A DNA stretch of 64,000 nt from Bin107 sp965221655 (GTDB lineage: Bacteria; UBA8248): contig OZ244906.1 of the NCBI GenBank assembly GCA_965221655.1, positions 2,604,001-2,668,000 on the forward strand. The letters are read 5' to 3'. Under the pieces are notes generated by a model. It was given only the letters and a program-made list of their open reading frames with translations. It was not told where the DNA came from and ran no database searches. A program made the translations under genes and the position numbers. Within the stretch, counting starts at the first letter, position 1, and each line of letters starts with the position of its first letter. Of this stretch, positions 8,441 through 16,834 are shown piece by piece.

Positions 8441-9472
8441 CTAGTCGCCTTCCTCGAGCACCTCGCTCACCTCGACGGGTTCGCCGCGCTCCCAGGAGCG
8501 CATGGCCGCCCACACCGCACCGAGTACGTGCAACCCCTCTGGGCCGCCGACCTCGGGCGGACGCGCGTCGCGCACGGCGTCGGCGAAGTCCTCTAACTCC
8601 TCGATGAGATAATCCTGCGCGGGATATTCCTCGTAGGGAACTTCCTCGCGCTGCTCGCCGTCCTTTCTGAGGATTTTGATGCCCTCCCACCTGTCGTGAT
8701 AGAGATTCGCCTCGTCTCCGTAGGCGTTCATGAAGTAGGTGTAGCGTCCGTTCGGCGTGCGCGGACTGATGAAGCTCGTCCCCAGCGTGCCGAGCAGCCC
8801 GGACTCGAACTCGAACCACACGACGCTTACGTCGGGAATCTCGGATTTCGTTTTTATCTTGCTGAACGCGGCGGAAGCGCGTTTGATCGGCCCGAACAGA
8901 TACAGGAGGTTGTCCACCTGGTGGATGGCCACCTGGAGCAGCGGGCCTCCCGGGGAGCCCTCCGCGTACCACTGCCAGTTGTCCGGCGTGTAGTGCAAAC
9001 CCCGATCGTTCGAATAGTTGGTCTCGGCCATGGCGATGGTGCCGATGGTTCCCTCATCCAGCAGCTTCTTGAAGAGGCGGTGGCCCCTGAGCCTCCTCGA
9101 ACTCGCGCCCACCGCCAGTGTGACGCCCGCCTCCGCACAGGCGCGAATCGTCTTCTTCGCGTCGGGGATGGTGGCGGTAATCGGCTTGTCGACGAAGACG
9201 TGCTTGCCCTGCTCAGCGGCGGCGGCGGCGAGCTCCGCGTGCTTGTTGTTGGGCGCCGAGATGACCACGGCGTCCACCTCGGGGTGGCGCACCACCGCCT
9301 CGTAGCTTTCCTCCTCCCCGCAGGAGAACTTTTCGCTGAACGCGCGGCGCTTCTCGGGCGTGCGCGTGTAGCAGGTGGTAATCTTGAGTTTCGGCGTCCT
9401 GACGATGTAGGACGCCAGGGTGTTTCCCCAGCGGCCCAGGCCGACCACGGCCACCCTCAGCGGATTGTCCAT
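8441..9472 (-). CDS. Gfo/Idh/MocA family oxidoreductase
   Basis: 343 residues. Rossmann motif VAVVGLGRWGNTLA at residues 8-21, a 'FVDKPITAT' variant of the EKP motif (Asp replaces Glu), and the C-terminal dimerisation sheet with 'HQVDNLLYLFGPI'. It is a second, clearly different member of the same family as the gene at 4197. Position immediately downstream of the ABC importer permease suggests it acts early on the imported compound. Substrate unknown. Confidence 0.9.
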   Translation of the reverse strand: MDNPLRVAVVGLGRWGNTLASYIVRTPKLKITTCYTRTPEKRRAFSEKFSCGEEESYEAVVRHPEVDAVVISAPNNKHAELAAAAAEQGKHVFVDKPITATIPDAKKTIRACAEAGVTLAVGASSRRLRGHRLFKKLLDEGTIGTIAMAETNYSNDRGLHYTPDNWQWYAEGSPGGPLLQVAIHQVDNLLYLFGPIKRASAAFSKIKTKSEIPDVSVVWFEFESGLLGTLGTSFISPRTPNGRYTYFMNAYGDEANLYHDRWEGIKILRKDGEQREEVPYEEYPAQDYLIEELEDFADAVRDARPPEVGGPEGLHVLGAVWAAMRSWERGEPVEVSEVLEEGD

Positions 9473-9500
9473 CTACCCTCTCTCCTCGTTTCGAACCGAC

Positions 9501-10400
9501 TCACACCGATTTCAGGCGCGGGTCCAGGGCGTTCCTGAGCCAGTCGCCCACCAGGTTCGCTCCCAGTACCGTAATCGTAATTGCCGCACCCGGCAGGGTA
9601 ACGACCCACCAGGCGGTGTAGAGGTGCACCTTGCCGTCGCTGAGCAGGCCGCCCCAGGTGGGCGTGGGGGGCGGTACGCCCAGGCCGAGAAAACTCAAGC
9701 CCGCCTCGATGATGATCATCCGCCCCAGGTACAGCGACGCGATGATGATGACGGGCGCAAGCACGTTCGGCAGAATATGACGGACGATGACTCTCAGATG
9801 GCTCCCGCCGATGCTCCGCGCTGCCTGGACGAACTCGCGCTCGCGCAGCGTGAGCACCTCGCCGCGCACGACGCGGGCGTAGATGACCCAGATGCGCATC
9901 GACATGACCAGTATCAGCACGACCAGGCTGGGTCCCACGATGGCGATGGTCGCCAGCGCCAGCAGGATGAACGGAAAGGAGAGCACCAAATCCACGAACC
10001 GCATGAGGAGAAAATCCACCTTTCCGCCGAAATAGCCCGACACCAGCCCCACGCACAACCCGAAACACCCCGTGAGCAAAACGGCGAAAAAACCCACCAC
10101 CAGCGAGATGCGCGCACCGTAGATGAGCCTGCTCAAGAAATCGCGCCCCAGGTGGTCCGTGCCGAGAAGATAGATGTTTTCGCCGTCCGACCACAACGGG
10201 GGCTTGAGGTTGCGGCTCAGCAGTTGCGCCTGGGGGTCCATGGGCGCGAGCAGGGGGGCGAAGACGGCCATCACCACCACGCACAGCAGTATAGCCACTC
10301 CCAGCATGGCGGACTTGTCCCTGCGCAGCGACTCCCACATCCGCGCGCGGGGGGGGAGGTCTTCGGCTTCTTCTGTGAACGTCGTCGCCTGTGCGTTCAT
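9501..10400 (-). CDS. Peptide-type ABC importer, DppC/OppC-like permease
   Basis: 299 residues from ATG 10400; the start overlaps the stop of the upstream permease by 4 bases (ATGA), showing translational coupling. An N-terminal cytoplasmic stretch and first membrane helix (AMLGVAILLCVVVMAVFAPLL) precede the family OppC_N/BPD_transp_1 domain with five further helices. The cytoplasmic EAA loop 'REREFVQAARSIGGSHLRVI' contacts the ATPase. This forms the heterodimeric channel with the DppB-like partner. No ATPase gene (DppD/DppF) is in the window. Confidence 0.93.
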   Translation of the reverse strand: MNAQATTFTEEAEDLPPRARMWESLRRDKSAMLGVAILLCVVVMAVFAPLLAPMDPQAQLLSRNLKPPLWSDGENIYLLGTDHLGRDFLSRLIYGARISLVVGFFAVLLTGCFGLCVGLVSGYFGGKVDFLLMRFVDLVLSFPFILLALATIAIVGPSLVVLILVMSMRIWVIYARVVRGEVLTLREREFVQAARSIGGSHLRVIVRHILPNVLAPVIIIASLYLGRMIIIEAGLSFLGLGVPPPTPTWGGLLSDGKVHLYTAWWVVTLPGAAITITVLGANLVGDWLRNALDPRLKSV

Positions 10401-11314
10401 TCGTAGGTAATCCGCGGGTCGAGAACGGCGTAGATCAGATCCACCGCCAGGTTGATGAGCACGAACCCCGACGCCAGGATGAACACCGCCGACTGGACGA
10501 TCGGGAAGTCGCGGTTCGCTATCGCCTCCACCACCAGCCGCCCGACCCCCGGCCAGGCGAATACCACTTCGATGATCACGGTGCCGCCGAGCAGAATCCC
10601 TAAGTCGAGCCCCATCACGGTGACCACGGGAATCGAGGAGTTCTTGAGGGCGTGCACCATGAGCACCACCTTTTCGCTCAGCCCCTTCGCCCGCGCCGTC
10701 ATGATGTAGTCCTGGCGCATCACCTCGAGCATCTGCGAGCGCATGAGCCGTGCGAGGCGCGCGAGGTGGTAGGTGGAGGCGGCGAAGGCCGGCATCACGA
10801 AGTGCTCCCAGCCTCCACGTCCGAACGAGGGCAAGACGCCGAGCATCACCGAGAAGAACAGAATGAACATGATGGCCAGCCAGAAGTCGGGGACCGCCTG
10901 CATCAGCACCGTGATGCCGACACAGCCCTTGTCGTAGGCCGAGCCTTCCCTGAAGGCGGCCAGGCAGCCGAAGGGAATGCCGATGAGCACGGCGAAGCCA
11001 AAAGCGCCGACGGCCATCTCTATCGTCGCCGGGAAGTGCTCGAGAACCAGGCCCATGGCCGACTCGCCGTGTTCGATGGACTCCCCGAAGTCTCCCCGCA
11101 CGGCGTTCGAGAAAAACCGCGCGTATTGGACGTGGAGCGGCTGGTCGAAGCCCATGAGCTTGCGCATGCGTTCGATGTCTTCGAGCGTCGCGTCGGTGTC
11201 GAGCATCACGACGGCGGGGTCGCCCGTCATGTGCAGCAGCAGAAACACGATGATCATGACGCACTTGATGAGCACGACCGCCTGAATCAGACGCTTGACG
11301 ACGTATCCGGTCAT
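10397..11314 (-). CDS. Peptide-type ABC importer, DppB/OppB-like permease
   Basis: 305 residues with six predicted membrane helices. The start 'MTGYVVKRLIQAVVLI' and the segment 'TGDPAVVML' (family GDPxxxxL) are diagnostic for DppB/OppB. The EAA loop reads 'RQDYIMTARAKGLSEKVVL'. It is followed by the overlapping DppC-like gene and preceded by the substrate-binding protein, the standard order for family 5 importers of peptides, nickel or glutathione-like ligands. Confidence 0.93.
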   Translation of the reverse strand: MTGYVVKRLIQAVVLIKCVMIIVFLLLHMTGDPAVVMLDTDATLEDIERMRKLMGFDQPLHVQYARFFSNAVRGDFGESIEHGESAMGLVLEHFPATIEMAVGAFGFAVLIGIPFGCLAAFREGSAYDKGCVGITVLMQAVPDFWLAIMFILFFSVMLGVLPSFGRGGWEHFVMPAFAASTYHLARLARLMRSQMLEVMRQDYIMTARAKGLSEKVVLMVHALKNSSIPVVTVMGLDLGILLGGTVIIEVVFAWPGVGRLVVEAIANRDFPIVQSAVFILASGFVLINLAVDLIYAVLDPRITYE

Positions 11315-11423
11315 GGAGTCATCCGCCAGCGGGAATGTGTTCGGATTGGAGGATGCCTCCCCCGGGAGCGCGGTCCTCGCTGCCCCCGGAGGAGGGTTCG
11401 TCCCCGTTCCGAACCTGTGTGAC

Positions 11424-12938
11424 CTACTTGAGGCCGACCTCTGCGGCTATCAGCTTTCCGTCGGCGCGCGGCTGCCAGGCGATCTTCTTGTTCGCGCCGA
11501 AGATGCGGAAGGTCTGATACAGCGGAACTATCGGCACCTTGTCATAGCGCAGCACGCGGGCGATGTTCTGGTATTTCTTCTCCCGCGCCTTGTCGTCCAG
11601 GGTGGAGCGCGCATCGTTGATCATATCGTCCACCGCCTTGTCGCGGAAGCCGCCGTAGGCCGAACGACTGCTGATCGCGCCCGCGAACATGTGCTCGGCG
11701 CTGAAGGCCGTGTTCATGCGCGCGAGATAGTAGAGGAACGGCTTTACGTTCTTCTTGTACTTGCTGAAGATGATCTTCTTCATCGCTCCCCATTCCATCA
11801 CGCGCACGTTCGCCTTAAGGCCGACCTTCGCCCACTGGCCCGCGATGCCCTCGAGTGCTTCCTTGCCCATCATGAAGCGTCCGCGGGGGATGTAGACGTC
11901 AAAGGAAAACCCGTCCGCGAAGCCCGCCTCGGCGAGGAGCTTCTTCGCCTGCGCGGGGTCGTAGGGGTAGGGTTTGAGCTCGGGGTTGTAGCCGAAGCTG
12001 GCCGGCCCCTGGATGATAGCCACCGGCTTGGCGAAGCCCATCATCACGTTTTTGGTGATGGCGTTGCGGTCGATGGCCAGGTTCATGGCCCTGCGCACGC
12101 GCACGTCCATCCAGGGAGCGCCTTCCTTGATGACCATCAGGATGTAGTTGGTGCGCGGCGACTGCTTGGCGACGACGCGCGCCCGCGCGCTCGCGTTAAC
12201 GCGCGCACTCAGCCCCGGCGGCAAGTTGTCGATGACGTCCACGTCTCCGGAGATCAGGGCGGAGACGCGCGTGGTCGACTCGGGGATGAACTTGACGACC
12301 GCCGTCTGCACCTTCGGCTTTCGCCAGGCGTTGGGGTTCGCCTCGTAGACGACCTCCTGGCCCTTGCGCCATCTCTTCATCACGAACGGGCCGCTGCCCA
12401 CCGGGTTGCGCGAGAGGTGCTTGTTGTCGTGCTTGGCGTAGTATTTCGGCGGCACCATGAAGCCGTAGATTGCCAGAAACGGCGGCAGCATCGGGTCGGG
12501 CTTTTTGGTGTGAATCCGCGCCGTGTGAGAGTCGACCACCTCCACCTTGGCGATGCTCTTGAAGTAGCGGTACTGGCGCGACTTGAGTTTGGGGTTCAGC
12601 AGCCGCTCGAAGCTGAACTTGACCGACGCGGCGTCGAAGGGTTCTCCGTTGCTGAACTTCACCCCCTTGCGCAGCTTGAACTCCCACACCTTGGGGCTCA
12701 CCATCTTGTAGCTCTCGGCGAGTTGATGCACCAGCGAGCCGTCGGGGGCGCGGGCGAGCAGCGTCTCGAATACGTTGGGGTGGTGCATCGAAATCGGCAG
12801 GGAAGTGAAGGTGTGCGGGTCGAACGTGGTCAGGGAGCCGGCCATGCCCAGAACCACTTTCCCCTTGGGTGCCGCTTTCGCGCCTGCGGGAAGCAGCAAC
12901 AGCCCCAGGACGACCATCCAAAGCCAAAGCCTCTTCAT
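11424..12938 (-). CDS. ABC importer substrate-binding protein, family 5
   Basis: 504 residues from ATG 12938, which follows a GAGGAGGAGG ribosome site. A signal peptide is clear: MKRLWLWMVVLGLLLLPAG then AKAAPKG. The mature part is an SBP_bac_5 protein (motifs 'TFDPHTF', 'WEFKLRKGVKFSNGEPF', 'DVRVRRAMNLAIDRNAI', 'YDPAQAKKLLAEAGF'). It captures the ligand in the periplasm and hands it to the two permeases downstream. Family 5 ligands include peptides, opines and other amide compounds; the neighbouring M24 hydrolases fit such a ligand. Confidence 0.95.
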   Translation of the reverse strand: MKRLWLWMVVLGLLLLPAGAKAAPKGKVVLGMAGSLTTFDPHTFTSLPISMHHPNVFETLLARAPDGSLVHQLAESYKMVSPKVWEFKLRKGVKFSNGEPFDAASVKFSFERLLNPKLKSRQYRYFKSIAKVEVVDSHTARIHTKKPDPMLPPFLAIYGFMVPPKYYAKHDNKHLSRNPVGSGPFVMKRWRKGQEVVYEANPNAWRKPKVQTAVVKFIPESTTRVSALISGDVDVIDNLPPGLSARVNASARARVVAKQSPRTNYILMVIKEGAPWMDVRVRRAMNLAIDRNAITKNVMMGFAKPVAIIQGPASFGYNPELKPYPYDPAQAKKLLAEAGFADGFSFDVYIPRGRFMMGKEALEGIAGQWAKVGLKANVRVMEWGAMKKIIFSKYKKNVKPFLYYLARMNTAFSAEHMFAGAISSRSAYGGFRDKAVDDMINDARSTLDDKAREKKYQNIARVLRYDKVPIVPLYQTFRIFGANKKIAWQPRADGKLIAAEVGLK

Positions 12939-12982
12939 CTCGCGTCCTCCTCCTCGGGTAAGAGTCGAAAAGTCCTTACACC

Positions 12983-14125
12983 TTACAGACAAGCCAGTTC
13001 GTCGGTGCTGCGGTTGAGCGGTTCATAGCCCTCGTCGGTGATCAGATAGGTTTCCCCCCAGAAAATCTGGCGGTTCGGCCCCAGGTTGAACATGGGGTGC
13101 GTCGTCACCACCATGCCGGGTCGGAGCTCTCCCTCCGACACCGGGGTGATCATGTAGTCGGTCAAGTCCAGACCCGTAAGATGCACCAGGCCGTAGGGCC
13201 ACACCTCGTAGCCGTGTTTTTCGAACACCTCGTTCATCGCCGTGACCATGCCGACCATGGGAGCGCCCGGCTGCATGCTTTCCAGCGAGGCGTCGCGCGC
13301 CTCGCGCACCACCTGGTGGGCGTCCACGAGCCACTGCGCGGGTTCGCCCAGCGTGAGAACGCGCACGATCTGGTTCCAGTAGCCCCGTACGCGCGGGGAA
13401 ATTTCCAGCAGCAGCGCGTCCCCCCCGCGAACGGCGCGATCCGTCTGGGGGATCACGTAGCCCCACGGCGCCTCGCCGCCGTTCGCCATGCCCGCCAGCC
13501 CCATCATGTTGAAGTTCTCCGTACCGCCTTCGGGGATGATCACCCGGTCCATCTCGGCGCGGATTTCGAGTTCGGTAACGCCCTCGCGCACGAAGCCCCG
13601 CAGGTGGTCCCACACCTTATCGCCCAGCTCGGCGGCGTGGCGCGACATGGCGACTTCCTCATCGCTCTGCACGAGGCGGAGTTCCCATATCAGTTCGCCC
13701 GCCTCCGTCCATTCCTTCGCCTTCACCTGCTCCTGCAACTGGCGATACCAGGCGGCGGGCATAATGGCGAGCGAGGAGACACCGATGCGCGCACCCGCCG
13801 GGGCGATTTCGTTCAGGTGTTTGCACGCCTGTGCGGGCACGGGCGTCAGCGCCTCGCAGCGCGTGTCGGCAATCCAGCCGTTGCGCAGCGATTCGATGCG
13901 CTGGTTCTCCACCCCCACGAACAAGACGGGCTCGCCCTCGCGCGGGAATACCAGAATCTGCTGTCCGGAGAAGGAGATGAAGTTGCTGACGTAGGCCAGG
14001 TTCCCCGTGCGCGGCCCCTGGCGGCCGCTGTTGCCGTAGACGACGAGCACGTCGATGCCCTCGCGCTCCATCTGTGCTCTCAGGTTCGCATGGCGGCGAT
14101 CACGCTCCTTGGTCGAGAGTCCCAC
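12983..14125 (-). CDS. Creatinase-like M24 protein with lost metal ligands
   Basis: 380 residues, creatinase-N domain plus pita-bread domain. Compared with the intact homologue at 5414 the five metal positions read Glu (LLLEISPR), Asn (YWNQIVRV), His (LVHLTG), His in place of Glu (VVTTHPMF) and Glu (IFWGETYL). The constellation is broken, so it cannot be a normal two-metal peptidase. Creatinase is a known metal-free member of the fold, but its catalytic His region also looks different here (GGEAPWGY). It may hydrolyse a small amide/amidine or act as a binding protein. It directly precedes the importer genes in the same orientation. Confidence 0.88.
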   Translation of the reverse strand: MGLSTKERDRRHANLRAQMEREGIDVLVVYGNSGRQGPRTGNLAYVSNFISFSGQQILVFPREGEPVLFVGVENQRIESLRNGWIADTRCEALTPVPAQACKHLNEIAPAGARIGVSSLAIMPAAWYRQLQEQVKAKEWTEAGELIWELRLVQSDEEVAMSRHAAELGDKVWDHLRGFVREGVTELEIRAEMDRVIIPEGGTENFNMMGLAGMANGGEAPWGYVIPQTDRAVRGGDALLLEISPRVRGYWNQIVRVLTLGEPAQWLVDAHQVVREARDASLESMQPGAPMVGMVTAMNEVFEKHGYEVWPYGLVHLTGLDLTDYMITPVSEGELRPGMVVTTHPMFNLGPNRQIFWGETYLITDEGYEPLNRSTDELACL

Positions 14126-14153
14126 GTTTCTCTTCCCCCACGTTGCCAGAAGG

Positions 14154-14906
14154 CTAGAAAATGACCTTTCCGCCCGAGACGGCCACGTTCACGCCCGTCA
14201 CGTAGGCGGCTTCCTCGCTGCAAAAAAAGACCACGGCCCCGCTCACGTCTTCGGGGCGCGCCAGGCGCCTCGCCGGAATGCTCTCCACGTATTGCCGCTG
14301 ATACTCCTCGGAGTGGAGGATGGCCCGCTCGGTTTCGGTAAGACCCGGCGAAACCATGTTGACGGTGATTCCGTATGGCCCCATCTCCACGGCCAGGTTC
14401 TGCGAGAAATAGAGCAGGGCGGACTTGACCGCCCCGTAGGAGTTCGTGCGCGCGCGCTTCTCGCCCAGCACCGTGGAGAGCACGTTCACGACGCGGCCCC
14501 AGCCTCGCTCGCGCATTCCCGGCAACGCGGCCTTACAGCAATGGAAGGCGCCCTTGAGCATGACCCGAATCTGGGGTTCGTAGTCCTCCTCCCAGGTCAT
14601 TTCGAAAAATTCCCTGCCCTTCACCAGCTGGCGCGCGTTGTTGACGAGTATGTCCACGCGGCCCATCTCCCTCTCGCACGCGGCGAACATGTGCTCCACC
14701 TCTTCGGGGCGGCCCACGTCGGCGCGCACGGCGAACGCCACGCCTCCTAGTGTGCGAATCTCCTCCGCCAGGCCGCGCGCCTCGGCCTCGCCCGTGTGGC
14801 AGTGCACGGCGACGGCCGCACCCTCTGCTGCCAGCGCGCGGGCTATGGCCTTGCCGATGCCCCGCGTGGCGCCCGTCACGAGCGCGGTGCGTCCTTCGAG
14901 CTTCAT
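14154..14906 (-). CDS. SDR family oxidoreductase
   Basis: 250 residues, classical short-chain dehydrogenase. Cofactor motif TGATRGIGKAIA, structural NNAR, catalytic Ser (VLSTVLG region), and YxxxK in 'SYGAVKSAL'. The C-terminus ends 'SGGKVIF'. It resembles FabG-like 3-oxoacyl reductases and polyol dehydrogenases; the enzyme is NAD(P)-dependent and cytoplasmic. It is the first gene of the leftward series and lies about 100 bases from the palindromic promoter next to gntR. Confidence 0.92.
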   Translation of the reverse strand: MKLEGRTALVTGATRGIGKAIARALAAEGAAVAVHCHTGEAEARGLAEEIRTLGGVAFAVRADVGRPEEVEHMFAACEREMGRVDILVNNARQLVKGREFFEMTWEEDYEPQIRVMLKGAFHCCKAALPGMRERGWGRVVNVLSTVLGEKRARTNSYGAVKSALLYFSQNLAVEMGPYGITVNMVSPGLTETERAILHSEEYQRQYVESIPARRLARPEDVSGAVVFFCSEEAAYVTGVNVAVSGGKVIF

Positions 14907-15012
14907 GTGCCACCCGTCGGTTGCATGAGCGAGAGCAAGTAGGTCCCCAACTCTACCGGGGCCACTCTTTGCTCTTCATGCTGCGAAAGAATCGGTTACG
15001 CCTTGAATAAAA

Positions 15013-15043
15013 GTATTATATATAATACCATTAAAAATCGCAA
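15013..15043 (-). promoter_or_regulatory. Operator-like palindrome covering the leftward catabolic promoter
   Basis: GTATTATATATAATAC (15013-15028) is a perfect 16-bp palindrome in an AT-rich island between the divergent SDR and gntR genes. Leftward it contains a perfect -10 TATAAT (15020-15015), preceded by a 17-base spacer and -35 TTGCGA (15043-15038). Rightward, TTGAAT (15003-15008), 17 bases, TACCAT (15026-15031) could drive gntR. A GntR-type repressor bound here would block both. GntR/HutC operators are typically short AT-rich palindromes with GT...AC ends, which fits. Binding is inferred. Confidence 0.65.
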
Positions 15044-15103
15044 GTTTTCTTTCAGACGTTTCGGAGCGGGTCTCCGGGGCGGGCACCGCGTCGATGGACG
15101 CGA

Positions 15104-15859
15104 ATGGGCGAGGGCCGGCCGCGCATGTGGGAATCGACTGCGGAAAAGCCGTTTTCGAACGAATTTGTTCCCTACTACTACCAGATTGCCAACTTGCTGC
15201 GCTGGAAGATCGAGCACGGCGAACTGGTACCGGGCACGAAGCTGCCCAGAGAGCTCGACCTCTCCAGACATTTCGGCGTGAGTCGCGTCACCCTGCGGCA
15301 GGCGCTTTCCATCCTGGAGAAAGAAGGCCTCCTCTCGCGTGAACGGCGCAGGGGCACCTTCGTGCGCGAGACGCAGCCCGAGCCAAAGAAGATTCAGTTG
15401 ACGGGTGTCGTCTGGGAGGAGGACGCGGGCGGAGAGGAGAGGCGCATCGTATCCATCGGGGAGGCGAATGCGTCGCCGCGCCTCGAGGAGTTCTTCGGCC
15501 TCAAAGCGCTCACCATGTTCCAGCGCGTGCGCATGACCGAGAAAACCCCTTTCAGCTACGTCATCAACTATCTGCCCCCCCAGCTCGCCCGGAACGTCCC
15601 GCGCGAGGACGTGCGGGCGCACTCCATGCTCCACGTCATCAAGAACAGGCTGGGTGTTGCGCTTGGCAAGATTCACCAGACGTTCGAGGCGCGCACCGCC
15701 GAGGGCGAGGTGGCGAACCATCTCGAAATCGGGGTGCTCGAACCCGTCCTCTACGTGGAAACTTTCGTCCACGACAGGGAGGGCGAGCCGGTCGAGTTCT
15801 CCCAAATCTATTATCGGGGGGATCGACACAAGTACAGCGTGGAGCTCGTGAGCGAGTAG
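15104..15859 (+). CDS. GntR/HutC family transcriptional regulator
   Basis: 251 residues (244 if ATG 15125, which has GAGG 11 bases upstream, is used). N-terminal GntR winged helix: 'YYYQIANLLRWKIEHGELVPGTKLP' with the recognition part 'FGVSRVTLRQALSILEKEGLL'. The C-terminal UTRA domain (about residues 90-245) binds a small-molecule effector. It is divergent from the importer/catabolic series and heads the rightward arm. It probably represses both from the palindrome at 15013-15028, with an intermediate of the imported compound as inducer (inference). Confidence 0.93.
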   Translation: MGEGRPRMWESTAEKPFSNEFVPYYYQIANLLRWKIEHGELVPGTKLPRELDLSRHFGVSRVTLRQALSILEKEGLLSRERRRGTFVRETQPEPKKIQLTGVVWEEDAGGEERRIVSIGEANASPRLEEFFGLKALTMFQRVRMTEKTPFSYVINYLPPQLARNVPREDVRAHSMLHVIKNRLGVALGKIHQTFEARTAEGEVANHLEIGVLEPVLYVETFVHDREGEPVEFSQIYYRGDRHKYSVELVSE

Positions 15860-15890
15860 ACCGCGTTCTCACCCGAGAGGAGACGAAAAA

Positions 15891-16802
15891 ATGGCCCCCG
15901 GAAAAGTACGCAAGACCGCCATCGGCTTCATCGGGCTGGGTCTCATGGGCCGGGCGTTTTCGAAAAATCTGATTGCCGACGGCCACCGCCTCCTCGGAAC
16001 CGACGTGAGCACCGCCGCGCTCCGCAAGTTCAGGCGCATGGGGGGAGAAGCCCTGCCGACGCCCCGCGCCGTCGCCGAGGCCGCCGAGGTCGTGTTCATC
16101 TCGGTTCCCAATTCGCGCATATCGCTCGGGACCGCACAGGGGGAGGAGGGCTACCTCGCCTGTGCGCCCGGGGCCACCCCTGCGGTAGTGCTCGACACCA
16201 CGACGTCTGATCCTGAGGACGCGAAGGAGCACGCGCTCCTTTGCCGGGCGAAGGGAATTCCCTATCTCGACGCGAGCGTGAGCGGCAACAGCGGCTACGT
16301 GGCCGAGCGCCAGGGGCTGTTTCTCGTCGGCGGAAACAAGAAGGCTTACGAAAAAGTGGCCCCGCTTCTGGGAACCATGCTTTCCGATCAGATATATTGC
16401 GGCCCCTCGGGCTCTGGAGCCGCCATGAAGGTGGTGGTGAACTACCTCACTGCGATGGGCCGCTGCGTCATCGCCGAGACCCTGCGGCTGGGGATGCGCA
16501 GCGGCTTCGGCAGGGACTTTCTTTTTGACGCCCTCGGCAGGAGCCGGGCGGGCGACTGGAGGATGTTCCACACCCACGGGGCGAAGATGTTGCGGGGCGC
16601 TTACCGGCGTCCGCTGAGCACCCTAGACGTCATCGTGAAAGACATCGGCCTGGGTCTCGAACAGGCCAGGCGCACCGGAGCCGTAACGCCGGTGGGCGAC
16701 GCTTGCGCACCGCTGTTCGATGAGGGCAAGCGGGCGGGTTACGGAGAGCTCGACAGCGCGGCGGTCTATCTCTCCTATCTCGACAGGGAAGGCGGCGCGT
16801 AA
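15891..16802 (+). CDS. NAD(P)-dependent beta-hydroxyacid dehydrogenase (HIBADH family)
   Basis: 303 residues. N-terminal Rossmann motif IGFIGLGLMGRAF, substrate-binding 'DASVSGNSGY', and catalytic Lys in 'GSGAAMKVVVNYL'. The family oxidises 3-hydroxyisobutyrate, tartronate semialdehyde or similar beta-hydroxyacids. It starts 31 bases after gntR in the same direction, so is probably co-regulated. It is one of four paralogues in this window (others at 19703, 44610 and 48848). Confidence 0.92.
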   Translation: MAPGKVRKTAIGFIGLGLMGRAFSKNLIADGHRLLGTDVSTAALRKFRRMGGEALPTPRAVAEAAEVVFISVPNSRISLGTAQGEEGYLACAPGATPAVVLDTTTSDPEDAKEHALLCRAKGIPYLDASVSGNSGYVAERQGLFLVGGNKKAYEKVAPLLGTMLSDQIYCGPSGSGAAMKVVVNYLTAMGRCVIAETLRLGMRSGFGRDFLFDALGRSRAGDWRMFHTHGAKMLRGAYRRPLSTLDVIVKDIGLGLEQARRTGAVTPVGDACAPLFDEGKRAGYGELDSAAVYLSYLDREGGA

Positions 16803-16834
16803 GCGCCCGGTTGCGTCCCTGGGGGAGGCGGGTC

